Positions 12,901 through 24,173 of a DNA stretch of 64,000 bases are shown here, in pieces. Both the position numbers and the translations under genes were made by a program. Source of the DNA: Phoenix dactylifera (taxonomy: Eukaryota; Streptophyta; Magnoliopsida; Arecales; Arecaceae); NCBI RefSeq assembly GCF_009389715.1, contig NC_052400.1, positions 20,119,674-20,183,673 of the forward strand. Direction: 5' to 3'. Positions within the stretch are counted from its first letter, which is position 1, and the number at the start of each line of letters is the position of its first letter. The notes beneath the pieces were generated by a model. It did no database searches. It worked only from the letters and a program-made list of their open reading frames with translations, and was not told the origin of the DNA.

Positions 12901-15900
12901 GTGTATAGAAAGAATTACTAGGTTTATGCTTCCCAGACTTTAGTTTCACTTTCTTCAGTTCTTGTTAGAAAGAAATTTTTTGGAAGTTAATTATATTATA
13001 ATAGTGATGGCTTTGTTAAATTTATCTAATTCTGTAAGATCTCAATTTGCAGGAAATTCAACGAAGAGGCCTTAAAGTTGCTGTTGCTGGCATTCCAAAG
13101 ACAATAGACAATGACATTGCGGTACTTGGTTTTCCTATTCTTATGCATATCATCTACTGTGTCTGATCTTTGGTTGCAGTCTACTTCTTCAATATTTCAT
13201 ATTTTATATCGTGATTATTCATTGAATCAGGTTATAGATAAGTCGTTTGGTTTTGATACTGCTGTAGAAGAGGCCCAACGGGCAATCAATGCAGCACATG
13301 TGGAAGCTGAAAGTGTTGAGAATGGAATAGGTGTTGTGAAGTTAATGGGTCGCTATAGTGGTTAGTCTCTGTTCTTAATAATACGAACCTCGTGTTTTTA
13401 GTTTATACAATGGTGGATCATATTTCACAGTCTATTTTAAAGAGCACTTGTTCCAAATGTTGTTGACGTACATCTATATTACGAGTTTAATGTTTGTAGA
13501 TTTTTGAGAAATGTTTAGCATCTTATATAGATAAGTTTTCTTGGAAAAAACCTGAAAGTTTAGAAGGAAAATGATCAAAACTGACTTGCTTAGGTCCAAT
13601 ATGTTAACTTTTTATCAGCATTGCTGTGGTATAAACAAGTTTCGTGAGATGCCAGATCAATATTGTTCATGTATTACAGGCACATGGATCTATCGTAAGC
13701 AGTCACAAGTGTTCTTTGAACAAATGTTGTATATTGTAGAAGTACTTTAGTGGAACTTTATAAATATTTGTCTTTCTGTTATGTTATATCTCTGAAACTT
13801 TTCATGAGCTCAGAGTACAATCAACTGCCAACTTTTCTTTCATAAGATGCCTATATGAAATACTTTTGCGGCCATATGTTTTTACCACAAGTTTAAATCC
13901 TTTATGCAGTGTCTTTTAAAACCTTCCTTGTGACTTCCATTAAATCTTCCTTAAGTCCCTTCTATTTTAGGTCTTTTCATGAAATTTTCCCCATAGTGAA
14001 GTATAATCTAGATTTAATTGTACATATGACTATACTATAGTTTGTGTGGCTGAAACTTTCATTGTTGCAAATCCTATGCTTCATGCATTCAAGTAACTTA
14101 GAGTATTAGGATATGAAGCCCATAGTTTTTCAGCACCAGTTTTTGCTAAAGTAATTAAAATATGATTTATGAGCATCTAGCAACTAAAAATGAATGCAGT
14201 GAAAATGCTATAACTATGAAAATGGTGAACAAATACTGAAATTTTCATATGTATAATACAGGATCATGTTCATCAAGATATTCTCCATATGTACATGTCC
14301 ACTTAAAATTTTCATTGTCATATCGAGTATCTTCTCATTCTCAAGTTACATCATTGCCCAACATCTGGCAGTCACTTGTTCTTCATGGAGCCCTAAATTT
14401 ATAATATCTCTGAGCCTATTTATTTGGAGTTGCTAGAAATAATACCTTGCGGGATTATTTATGTTTGTCTAATGTGATTTAATGTGATTTAACATCTTAA
14501 AATGTTCTTCCCTAAAAAAAAAAATCTAACAAGGTTCATTGATGCAGGGTTTATTGCAATGTATGCTACTCTTGCAAGCCGAGATGTGGTAAGTTTGATG
14601 TCTCATTCGTTTTGCTTGCTCAAGAGAAGCCAAGTCTTGTTTACTTTGCCAATACTTGAATTAGATGTTTTATCATCATTTTTTCTTCCCAAACAAGAAA
14701 CTCCGTACTGATGAAGCTACTTCTGCTTCTTTTCCTCAGGACTGTTGCTTGATTCCAGAATCACCCTTCTATTTGGAAGGGAAGGGCGGACTTTTTGAAT
14801 ATATAGAGAAGCGTCTTAAAGAGAATGGTCACATGGTTCTTGTTGTTGCTGAGGGTGCAGGACAAGAGTTTATTGCTGAAAATATGCGGTCCATGGACCA
14901 TGCAGATGCTTCTGGAAATAAGCAACTCCTTGATGTTGGCTTTTGGTTGTCTCAGAAAATAAAGGTAAATTCTTTGCCTGAATTTTCTCATGAATGGCCA
15001 AAATGACATTTTTTGTTTTAACTTTTTAATTCTATCAGGTGAGCTATTCTAGTAATTTAGGACGTGGAACTAGATACCTCGGTGCATTGATATATTAAAT
15101 AGCTTTTCCCGATAATTAAGTGTATGCTTAGTGTTTCACCATCATCCTTCTGGAAGCACGGGAGTGAAACACTCAGCAGACACTTAAATATCCCAAAAGT
15201 TATATTTTTTTGCCCAAGCCATTTTACTATGCACTGACTTTGTCAAAATTCTTTACATCATGAGTAACAATACTTGGTGAATTATCAGCTTACTGCCTGC
15301 ATGAGATTGGTAATACATATCTTTGTCAGGACATGATAGTCTTTATTTGGAGATCTATGCATTTGTACCTTTCCTTCTGGATTGAAGGGTATATTTTTTT
15401 TTTCAAATAATTACCAAATTTTTCTGGATCATGCAGGATCACTTTGCAAGCAGAAAGAAGAAGATGGTGATAAATCTTAAATATATAGGTATTTTGGCAG
15501 ATGTAATCTTATGTTCATTCTGTGGTGCTGAGCTGGTTCTATATAGATGATAAAATCTGACCTTGTGAGGTGTCCTGATTGCAGATCCGACATACATGAT
15601 TCGTGCAATTCCAAGCAATGCCTCTGACAATGTTTACTGCACATTGTTGGCACATAGTGCCATCCACGGTGCCATGGCAGGATACACTGGTTTTACCATT
15701 GGCCCTGTTAATGGCAGACATGCTTACATACCATTCCATGTAAGTATCACCTTCTGCTCATCCAACCTCATGTGTGCACAGGAAGATTTATCATTCATGC
15801 AAGCCATGAAAGTTCAACAATTGACATGCAGTATCCTGTAATGAGGGCTCATTTTCTCACTAAATCTGTGTACTAAAGGTTTTCTGGTGACTACACTGGC

Positions 15901-16788
15901 ATTCATTGAAGATATGCACTCATCTATAGAGATTGATAGTAGATAGGTCCTCACCTTTAATTCCATCAACAAAATTCATGTTAATTGGACATTCTTCGCC
16001 ATTTCACGGAATTGAAATAAACTTCAACAATTTTCATTATTCACGAAGGATAAAGCTCTTCATATGTGTTTATAGTCATCACACTAGTCTTTGCTCAAGT
16101 AAAATATACTAGAAAGCATGCTAGCATCATTGCTGTATGTATCACCCCTTGCCTTTTCATCACTTTTTAGTTAAAGTTTTTTAAACTTTGAACAAAAGTG
16201 CAACCAACTTTTTCAATTATTCTGAGCAGCAGGATTAATGCGTTAAAACCCAAAGAAGCCCAAACTTTTCAAATAGGTATCGTAGATCCCCTAGGATCCC
16301 CCCCTAGCAATCTCACTTTCTGCAAGAGGGGAGAGACTCAGTGGATAACTATAGCATTCCTCCATCCAGAAAGGCTTCTTATCTCACAAATTGTGGCTCT
16401 GTAATTTCCATTACATATGTAAAAGTCATCATAGGTAGGTGGAGCTTGTTAGGCACTAATTTCTTCAGTCACAATAATGCATCAAGTTTTCTGGTGATTA
16501 AGATTTACCAAACTGACTATGTCATCTATGTCTTCTATGTTGCAGAGGATCACAGAAACACAGAACAAGGTTGTAATAACTGATAGGATGTGGGCAAGGC
16601 TACTCTCTTCAACTAATCAACCAAGTTTTCTGAGCCATAAAGATGTTGAGGATTCCAAAAAGGAAGAAGAAGAACAAACACAATTGTTGGATGGGGAGAA
16701 TTGCAAAGATGGTCATCATGTTTTTCTGATGAAAAAGGATGGTCATCATGTTAAGGGTGTTGTTGACAATGGCTTGACATATAGTTAA
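9947..16788 (+). CDS. PFK: ATP-dependent 6-phosphofructokinase, PFK3-like (14 exons)
   Basis: Exons are 9947-10210, 10859-10905, 11025-11064, 11247-11309, 11397-11534, 12481-12639, 12772-12825, 13053-13121, 13231-13360, 14548-14588, 14740-14964, 15437-15488, 15585-15739 and 16546-16788. All join in frame with GT-AG introns and give 559 residues. The enzyme phosphorylates fructose 6-phosphate to fructose 1,6-bisphosphate, the committed step of glycolysis. Visible motifs: GGLCPGLN (154-161), GGDGT (242-246), the catalytic PKTIDND (270-276), MGRYSG (317-322) and PESPF (341-345). The N-terminus has no obvious transit peptide, so a cytosolic PFK is inferred and not the plastid PFK4/5 type. The start ATG at 9947 is the first in frame. 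The C-terminal tail is longer and more acidic than I expect for the family, and it carries a short internal duplication (DGHHV at 534-538 and 544-548). Confidence 0.95.
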
Positions 16789-18870
16789 TGGTGCTACCTA
16801 GATGAAGTTTAAGTTAAAAAATAGGTCTTTTCAATTTTGCTCCCGACTCAGAGTGGATGAGTTGGGCTGTATTTGATCGCCGAGGTCAAACATGTATGGG
16901 TTTGCCCCCCTGAATAAGATAAATTCGTTTATTTAATACTATAACAAGTCATGTTCCATGTTGCCACCTCTAGAACATCACTCCATCCATCTATTTTATG
17001 CCAATTAGAACCGAGATGATAGTTATTTGGATGATGATATGCTGAGGACAACTAAGAAATATGGTGATGATTATTGTATGCCAATTGGACTAACAGGGAT
17101 GAACTTGTGATCAGGCTATACTCAACTTTAGAAATATTATGTTTGGCTGGCAGGGGAAGAAATCCCTCACGTCCTCCATTATTTGCCAATCAAAATGGCC
17201 ACAAATGTATAGGAAGCCAGAAATTCTTATTGGACACATAAGCATCCAGCATTGATGTCCAGAAAAATAGATGATAAATTTGCCACTCTGTTTGCTTTTG
17301 AAGCCATCGTTTCTGTTGAAAATGCACTCCCTGAAATTTCATCAGATGTGACAAAGAATGTTGTGATGGCTGCAATGTTAATCGTACTTTGTACAAAATC
17401 ACACCATTGTGGTTCAGTCGACACATACCTTCACTGAGAATTCCTATTACAAATAAAATATAAAGGACTTCATCAGCATAACTTTCACAATATTACTTTG
17501 ATGTTAGAAGATCAAAGGATTTAAGACTATTTCTTTGCTTGAAATATTGTTTTGATCCCCTCCTTCAAATTCCTGCAACCTAAATTTGCAATGTGCAGAT
17601 TAAGTGCAGCAAGAATTACTTCTTCACGGTCTTGGGTATGACGCACGTCTTGTAACCCAATCCAGCAACAGCTATTATTACCCTCTTATCCATTCTTGGT
17701 ACCTTCAGAAAGAGACACGGAGAAGAGAAAACTTAGGGCAAATGCTCAATAAATCGCATCAGTTGGATGTCTGAAAACAAACAACAGAACAAATCTTTTT
17801 TTCTATACATACCCAATAATGAAACACATTTCTGGGATAAGCTACAGTATATGTTAATGAAGTCAAGATTTGGTAGCATGATTTCATAAGTATACCCCTG
17901 AAATGATGGAATTACCTACCAGTTAGTTCTTGCCATTTTTTATATGTTCTATGAAATTTGTAATGATTTTTGAGAGTTGTTTTCGTTGGCTAGAGTAGTT
18001 GCTCGTGGTAACTCTCTTTTTAGGCTGCTTCATGCTCTTAGGACTCGGAAAGAGGAAGAAAAAACTGTGGGTCAATAAGAAAATGGAGAAATATCTCATA
18101 TTTTGTTGGAGTTTTTAAAGAAGAGAGATGGAAAAGTATTTTTTTTCATAAGAATAAATTCCTGTATTTCATGAAAAAAGAAACTATGCGGGATATGAGA
18201 AAGTCTAATTCTCACTAGATGGGAATCGAAGTTTTTTTCTCCAAAAGTACCTTTAAATTTTTAGAAAGAATGAGGCAAGATCTTTTTTTTTCTTTATATA
18301 TCACTTTTTTATAGTCAACCAAACATGCAAAAACTATTTTTTCAGATATCATATACCATGACATTAGCTTTCTAGAAAAAATATTTCAATAAAAAAAAAT
18401 CTTTCTACAAACCAAACGGGCCCGCGTCCAAAGTTTTCGTTCATCTTTTTTGCTTTTCTCTGCAAACACAGTCAGAAACCTAACAAAATTTTATATTGGG
18501 TAATCACTTATTCCTCACATAGATTGCTGGATATTCTAGGTTTAGCCAATCAATCACGTAATTAGTTAGCCTCCCTGAGTACATGGTCGAACTTGACGGC
18601 CGGCCTCCACGCATGTTGACGATCCTTCATGTCTTTAAGAAGAATAGTGTGAATGCAACTAACCATGTTATAAAGACAGCAAAATAATTACTCATTTCAA
18701 ATACCAGAGGAAACATCTTCCCAAGTTCCAATGTTTCCCAAGGTTCCAACATGAAGCTTCGGGGTCATAACCCACCTTGTATTTGAGCATCGCTACTTAT
18801 TATTATACACGTCTTATTATTGAAGCAAGCGATTTTAGAATGGGCCAGTTGACCATTGCTAATCAACTAC
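16789..18870. other. 3' flank of PFK and intergenic sequence
   Basis: No gene is supported. A small open frame at 17190-17437 has no recognisable features. The segment around 18240-18425 ends in ACCAAACGGGCCCG, which resembles the terminal inverted repeat of the MITE family at 24.8 and 43.6 kb. No matching left end was found, so any relationship is only suggestive. Confidence 0.4.
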
Positions 18871-18992
18871 TGGAGTGACAGGGACAGATAAATTGCATCT
18901 GAAGTTGAATTACTTAATTTATAAAACTAAAATAAGGTGGAGTTCTTCAGATTAAATAGTTTATGATAGCAGAGTTTATGATAGCAGAGTTG
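18871..18992 (+). repeat. Left copy of the element-flanking direct repeat
   Basis: The segment starting TGGAGTGACAGGGACAGATA is repeated almost exactly at 24174-24280. This copy is 15 bp longer because TTTATGATAGCAGAG is tandemly duplicated near its right end. It is followed by a CT-rich tract and the primer-binding site, so it probably belongs to the viral intergenic/promoter region. Confidence 0.85.
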
Positions 18993-19082
18993 ATTAAATA
19001 CTTTCTTTCATCTCTTCTCTCTTAGTTGCATCCCTTCTCCTCTCTCTCATCATCCCTTCTCTTCTCCCTTCTCTTGTCTCTT

Positions 19083-19094
19083 TGGTATCAGAGC
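19083..19094 (+). promoter_or_regulatory. Primer-binding site complementary to initiator tRNA-Met
   Basis: TGGTATCAGAGC is the standard plant retroelement and caulimovirid primer site for minus-strand DNA synthesis. It lies after a CT-rich tract (18995-19080) and about 590 bp before the movement-protein start, as expected for a pararetroviral leader. Confidence 0.85.
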
Positions 19095-19686
19095 CAAGTT
19101 GGCGTTCTCAGTTAAATAGCCCCGAACCCAAGAGGGAGGCTACTGGTAGTACCTCGGGTCGGTAATCTGTAGGCAACTATCATTAGTAAGGGTATTAGGC
19201 CGAGACATAAGCGCAGGGGAAAAGTCTCGGTAAGCCAACCTTACTAAGGTAGGGAACTGAGCATAGCCAGAATGGCTGGCTAAGCTACTGGTGATAGGAG
19301 CATATGAAGGTATAATATTCAGACCTTAAAACTTTTTATTTTATTCTCTTTTCTGTACTTATTAGACTTTAATTTTTAATGTCTTGTAATCTAATCTCAT
19401 GCTAATTAATATCATAACTGAGCAATGGTCCGTAGGAAGGCCATTTGTACCCGCTAAAAGCCGGGATGGCGAGATAGGGTGTTCAGGCCGCATCCGTGAG
19501 GGACTTATAGACCAAAACTCAGATATGGTATGAATCTAGCAAGATTGATAAGATTTAAAAGACAGAGTCCTGTGATAGGATAAATAATTAAAAGTCTAAT
19601 AATTATAGAAACTAGCATAAGATAAATTCTTTTAAGATCAATAATATTATATATTCATATCTCCTATTCACCATTCTGCTACAATT
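19095..19686 (+). other. Pararetroviral leader between primer site and movement-protein frame
   Basis: About 590 bp without a long open frame lie between the primer site and the movement-protein ATG. The first 250 bp are rich in short complementary words and are GC-richer than the AT-rich remainder. A long structured leader is normal in Caulimoviridae. No specific shunt structure was worked out. Confidence 0.55.
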
Positions 19687-20538
19687 ATGGAACATCCTTC
19701 CATACATCAACAAGATAATCATCTTGTAAAAAATGCTCAACTCATTGAATATCCAAAATCAATGGATGAAATTAATAATTGGACAATTCCAAAAGTATTA
19801 CCCAATGAAATCTATCATATAGGTAGATGGGATTTAATAAAAACAATTGAACAAACGTTCCAAATAGATGGAATACCACAAACCCTTAAATTATTAAGGA
19901 AAGAAGATATTGAAAAATATAGAAAAAAGTATCAGTTCCTACATATAGGAATGATTCAAGTAGCTTTTAAACCATTAACTTTACTAGGAAATAATACTAG
20001 TTTAATGTCAACCATCAGAGATGGGAGATGTAATCTATTTAAAGACTCCTTAGCAGCGGTGGTAGAAACTAGCCTCTGTCATGGACCAGTGTATTTCAAC
20101 TGTGTTCCAAACCTTAGTCTATCTTTGACAGACACAAATTTATATGAAGCCTTAAAACTAAATATAATAACATCTGGTTATGACTTTATACCAGGTTCAG
20201 AAGTAATAGCAATAAGCTATAGACTTCATTTTAAAGTACTAAACACTCTAGTACCTAAAAACATAGTAGATACCCAAAAGGGTCAAACAACTCTAGTATA
20301 TACAAATCTAGAAACAACGAGAATAGCCACAAATAGATTAATTTCATGGAATGAAATAAATTTTTCAGAATTATGGTCTATAGAAGAAGAAATTTCAACA
20401 CCACCAATAGTAAAACAAACCAGAAACCAGATTTACAAAACCAGGGGTGCACACAGTTTACAAAACCAGGGGTGCACACAGATTTACAAAACCAGGGGTG
20501 CACACAGATTTACAAAACCACTCATAGCTGGAAAGTAA
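19687..20538 (+). CDS. Pararetroviral movement protein (30K superfamily), with abnormal C-terminus
   Basis: The frame encodes 283 residues. Residues from about 30 to 225 have the character of a caulimovirid cell-to-cell movement protein, including the run of beta-strand-forming segments and a central GRCNLFKDS region. In the family this protein coats or channels viral nucleic acid through plasmodesmata. In florendoviruses it is the N-terminal part of ORF1, followed by the coat-protein region. Here that continuation is lost. From about residue 247 the frame runs into a short tandem repeat (QIYKTRGAH-type) and stops. The start ATG at 19687 is well placed after the leader. It is a remnant, not a functional gene. 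Confidence 0.75.
   Translation: MEHPSIHQQDNHLVKNAQLIEYPKSMDEINNWTIPKVLPNEIYHIGRWDLIKTIEQTFQIDGIPQTLKLLRKEDIEKYRKKYQFLHIGMIQVAFKPLTLLGNNTSLMSTIRDGRCNLFKDSLAAVVETSLCHGPVYFNCVPNLSLSLTDTNLYEALKLNIITSGYDFIPGSEVIAISYRLHFKVLNTLVPKNIVDTQKGQTTLVYTNLETTRIATNRLISWNEINFSELWSIEEEISTPPIVKQTRNQIYKTRGAHSLQNQGCTQIYKTRGAHRFTKPLIAGK
20428..20520 (+). repeat. Minisatellite of about 25-27 bp, 3+ copies, near the inversion junction
   Basis: The unit TTTACAAAACCAGGGGTGCA recurs three times, and a fourth partial copy ends at 20520. It lies where the rightward movement-protein half ends and the leftward ORF2 half begins. It may mark the join or may have expanded there after rearrangement. Confidence 0.85.
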
Positions 20539-20625
20539 AAGGTGATATAAAGCTGTCAGTGAACCACTCATTTGTTCACTGTATACATAAAGATGTCGGT
20601 GAAGCTATTTCTTCACGGGATGGTT

Positions 20626-22086
20626 TTATCCTGAGCTTGATGTGACCACAGTCTTTCCTTTATCTGTTTTTGGGACAGATTTGACTGCTCCCTTTTGTCC
20701 AGGTCTTCGGGTGAGAATAGTTTGCCATACTTCCTCCATTGGAGTAGGAGTATTCTGAACTTCAAGATCTTCATTTGGATCTTGTGCTTCTCCTGCTAAG
20801 CAATCATAAGTATTACTTGTGTTTTCGGGAGTATTTGATGAAGATTGTTGGGAAGAGGCAGACTTCATAGATTTATCATCAAATGCTTCGAAGAATTCCT
20901 TCTTGATTTTCTCTAGGCATTTTGCCTTTACTTCTTCTTCAGATATATTAGGATATCTCCTACTTAATTTATGTTTCATGGACATAAATAAGTTATCATC
21001 ATCAGTACTGGATTGTTGAGTAGATCCAAATACTTTTTTCTCCTTATAAAGATGAATATTTCTTTTGATGGTAGTTATTATGCCATCTAATTTGTCTTTG
21101 GGCATTCCTACCCACCATTTGTAAAAAGCATTTCTTTTTAGTACTGGAATATTATTGGAGTCAAATCCAGTAGATAGGGTCCACTTCCAGATCCAGGGGA
21201 TCCTGTTCTCTATGAAATAGATCATAGGACAAGTAGTAGTGCATATTTGATCATCAGTCATTTTGTTGATGACGGGATGATTGTCCACCCATTCTTCAAA
21301 AAGATCTAATAATTCTTTAGGTAGTATTTTTAGATCAGGGCCGAAGAAAGTCCACCATTTGCTGAACCAACCCGGAATGGGTTTGGCTAGAACATCAGGA
21401 TGTACCTGTAAAAACCAAGAGTGCTTTCTCTTGAAATTTTCATAAAAAAATAAGTTAGTGAAAGCCTCGACGTAGTCCCAGTAGGTCGCCATAATTTCAT
21501 AACCATACTTGGTTATCATTATTGGCCTGTTGGGATCTAATCCCCATTCTTGTGGCTGCATGATCCTGCAAATAGTACATTTACTATAATTGATATAATT
21601 ATTTATATTATTATTATGGAAATTGTGATTAATTTCCACAGATTCAGTAAGGAGCAACAATTTCTCCATTATCTGTCTGTCTTTGTCTTGCATCGAAGGA
21701 TATCCTTGCTCATCAAAATATTTTTGACGAATGCACCATGGGTCTTCCATTTGTTCGATATCACTTGGACTCAGGTACATTATAATAGTCTCGCAATTAT
21801 TTTGCAAGAATGAGGTGTCAATAGTACTTTCTTGAAGCACCTCTTTCATTGTTGGTTTAGATGATGATGAAGAAGAGAGATTTTCTCTTGCAGCATTTTG
21901 CTGTTCAACCTGCTTTTGTTTTTGTTGTCCCAAGTAGGTTGCTAGGTCCACCATCTGTGGTACCTTTTCTGGCTGTTTATGAAACAGAAAATTTGCTGTA
22001 TTCATGGGAAGTGCATTGGCACTGCGTCCCCTGATTCCTCGAGAAGAATTTCTTCCTCGAGCATATGCTCCTCTAAGAGGAATCAT
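20626..22086 (-). CDS. Florendovirus-like ORF2 protein of unknown function
   Basis: The frame encodes 486 residues (about 56 kDa) and is fully open. Its start codon overlaps the RT frame's stop as ATGA (22086-22083), a coupling typical of compact viral genomes. Seen in the protein: a basic N-terminus rich in RG, a Gln-rich stretch (about 50-65), a Ser run (71-76), a central Trp/Tyr-rich region with paired Cys (CTIC, about 180), and an acidic Ser-rich C-terminal third. I recognise no enzymatic domain. Size and position after RNase H match the ORF2 reported for florendoviruses, whose role is not established. The open frame does not by itself show expression. Confidence 0.7.
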   Translation of the reverse strand: MIPLRGAYARGRNSSRGIRGRSANALPMNTANFLFHKQPEKVPQMVDLATYLGQQKQKQVEQQNAARENLSSSSSSKPTMKEVLQESTIDTSFLQNNCETIIMYLSPSDIEQMEDPWCIRQKYFDEQGYPSMQDKDRQIMEKLLLLTESVEINHNFHNNNINNYINYSKCTICRIMQPQEWGLDPNRPIMITKYGYEIMATYWDYVEAFTNLFFYENFKRKHSWFLQVHPDVLAKPIPGWFSKWWTFFGPDLKILPKELLDLFEEWVDNHPVINKMTDDQICTTTCPMIYFIENRIPWIWKWTLSTGFDSNNIPVLKRNAFYKWWVGMPKDKLDGIITTIKRNIHLYKEKKVFGSTQQSSTDDDNLFMSMKHKLSRRYPNISEEEVKAKCLEKIKKEFFEAFDDKSMKSASSQQSSSNTPENTSNTYDCLAGEAQDPNEDLEVQNTPTPMEEVWQTILTRRPGQKGAVKSVPKTDKGKTVVTSSSG

Positions 22087-23765
22087 CCCTGTAAAAATTC
22101 ACGTGTTAAGAAATCTGGAAGAGAATTTTCTTCGGATTTAATGTATTCAATATTAAAATCAAAAACAGACAACTGTGCCTGCCATCCAGCAAAGATTTGC
22201 TTAGATACTAAATTTTTAACATCTTTTTCTATGATCTGTTTTGCTGCTGTGCAGTCTATCCTCAACAGGAACTGTTGATTTAACAGATCACTTTGAAATT
22301 TTAAAATACATTTAACTATTGAAAGCATTTCTTTCTTAATAGTAGAATACTTCTTTTGAGTTGGATTCCATTTTCCAGAAACAAATCTGACAAGAATTTC
22401 TTTGTTATTACCAGGGTCTAATTGCTTTAAAATTCCTCCGAATCCGATATCTGATGCATCGGTTTCGACGATTTTAAACCAATTAGGATTAGCTAATGTT
22501 AAGCAGGGTAAACTTTTTACCTTTGACTTAATTTTCTTTACCTGCTTGGTGTGCGAATCACTCCACGGAATCGGACTTTTATTGAGCCTTCCATATAGAA
22601 TAGCAGTATCTTCTGCTAGATTCTTATAATAATCAGATATATAGTTTAAACTTCCTAGGAATCTTTGAAGTTGCTTATTATCAATTATTTCATCAGGAAA
22701 TTTTGATGCAAATTCAATACTTCTTTCTATTGGAATTATTTTTCCTTGGGAAATATAATGTCCTAAAAACCTTACTTTGGTTTGGAACAAGTTCATTTTT
22801 CTTTGTGATATTACTAAACCATTTTTATGGGCTACCATTTTGAAGTGTTTAAGATGTTTAATATGACTGGCAAAGTTTTGCGAAAATATCAAAACGTCAT
22901 CTATATATACAATTATATATGGTATGTCATTAAAAATTTCATTCATAATTTTCTGAAATTCAGAAGAGGCATTTTTTAATCCAAAGGGCATTACATTCCA
23001 TTCATAATGACCAAATGGTACTGTGAAAGCAGTTTTATATCTATCAGATTCTTTGATCTGAATTTGCCAGTATTCTGATTTTAAATCAAATTTTGAAAAG
23101 ATAATTGCTTCATTCAGTCTTTCTAACAAATCTCTTTTATTTGGTAATGGATATCTTATCCATTTTAACACTTTATTTAAGGGCTTATAATTGATTACTA
23201 ATCTTGGATTTCCTCTTTCTTTCTCTGCATTTTTATTAACATAAAAAGCAGTACAACTCCAAGGAGAAGAAGATTTTCTTATTAGTCCTCTTTTTAGAAG
23301 CATTTCTATCTCAGTTTTACATAATTTTAAATATTCTTGGTTCATCTGAGTTGGCCTAGCCTTAGTAGGAATATTTTGTTCCTTAAATGATTCCTCATAA
23401 GGTAAACTGACTTGATGTTTTTTTCTATCCCAAAAGGCATTGGGTAGTTCATTACAGATTTCATTTTTAAACTGATTCTCTATTTCATTAATCTTAATTT
23501 GATTATATGGTTTCTTTAAATCTTCTTCTATATTGTATATTGTCATTTCCTTTTTTAAGAAGTTTAGCTGATTTTCCTTTTTTATAAGGATGTCTTTGAT
23601 TTCATTTATCATTTTGGTATGTGGATCCGTTATAAACAGAAATACTAACGGCTTTCCTTCCTTCTGGGCATAGATTCCAGAATTATCTATTTTTGTTATT
23701 GGCATAATATCATTTAGAAAAGGAGTTCCCAAAATTATATCTTGTGTTAAATTTTTAACTAACAT
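22083..23765 (-). CDS. Pararetroviral reverse transcriptase / RNase H (3' part of ORF1)
   Basis: The frame encodes 560 residues. Residues 1-25 are the end of the aspartic protease (ILGTPFLND). The reverse transcriptase domain is at about 140-340, with the catalytic Asp in FDLKS (D227) and YIDDVL (287-292). RNase H follows, with D436, E479 and D504 at the expected acidic positions. It would convert the RNA pregenome to DNA. The ATG at 23765 is not a natural start: the polyprotein runs upstream but is cut by a TAA at 23792-23790. No integrase follows RNase H, which supports a pararetrovirus. The frame sits on the strand opposite the movement-protein frame. Confidence 0.85.
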   Translation of the reverse strand: MLVKNLTQDIILGTPFLNDIMPITKIDNSGIYAQKEGKPLVFLFITDPHTKMINEIKDILIKKENQLNFLKKEMTIYNIEEDLKKPYNQIKINEIENQFKNEICNELPNAFWDRKKHQVSLPYEESFKEQNIPTKARPTQMNQEYLKLCKTEIEMLLKRGLIRKSSSPWSCTAFYVNKNAEKERGNPRLVINYKPLNKVLKWIRYPLPNKRDLLERLNEAIIFSKFDLKSEYWQIQIKESDRYKTAFTVPFGHYEWNVMPFGLKNASSEFQKIMNEIFNDIPYIIVYIDDVLIFSQNFASHIKHLKHFKMVAHKNGLVISQRKMNLFQTKVRFLGHYISQGKIIPIERSIEFASKFPDEIIDNKQLQRFLGSLNYISDYYKNLAEDTAILYGRLNKSPIPWSDSHTKQVKKIKSKVKSLPCLTLANPNWFKIVETDASDIGFGGILKQLDPGNNKEILVRFVSGKWNPTQKKYSTIKKEMLSIVKCILKFQSDLLNQQFLLRIDCTAAKQIIEKDVKNLVSKQIFAGWQAQLSVFDFNIEYIKSEENSLPDFLTREFLQG

Positions 23766-24170
23766 AAAAGATGTTTCAATACAAACATCTTAATTACAGA
23801 TATGTGCTTTAGGTATTTTATACCTGATTGGTAACTTATTTCCTCCAGCTGCAGTTAATGACTGTACTGTCTTTTGAAAATAAGTTGTTGGAATTAATCC
23901 TTCCTGGATGCAGTTCAGATCTGCGCCGCTATCTATTAATGCTTTGGCATTTTCTAGTACAAAACTCTTGTTGATTACTAGATTTATTTTTATATACCAT
24001 TTTTGGTATGTTATCTGGTTTAATATATTTAAATAATCAGGAAGATCATTTGTTTCCTATTTTATATCCTTATCTTTTATAAAGGATGTCTGAGACTCTT
24101 CTCTTGCATTTTCTAGGCTAGATATTCTAGTATTAAACCGTTCATTTTCATTTTTTAACATAGATATTTC
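23766..24170 (-). pseudogene. Broken aspartic-protease region of the pararetroviral polyprotein
   Basis: Reading leftward in the same frame as the RT, the protease active-site motif DSGAD is at 23933-23919. In-frame stops are present at 24059-24057 (TAG) and 23792-23790 (TAA). Upstream of the first stop is a charged, coiled-coil-like stretch (about 24170-24062) that is probably the end of the preceding coat-protein/linker region. It is cut off where the flanking direct repeat starts. The coat-protein domain itself is absent. Confidence 0.75.
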
Positions 24171-24173
24171 TAT

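Noticed and set aside
18240-18425. Possible third copy of the Harbinger-like MITE
   Set aside because: Only a right-end-like ACCAAACGGGCCCG is present. No matching left end or target duplication was found.
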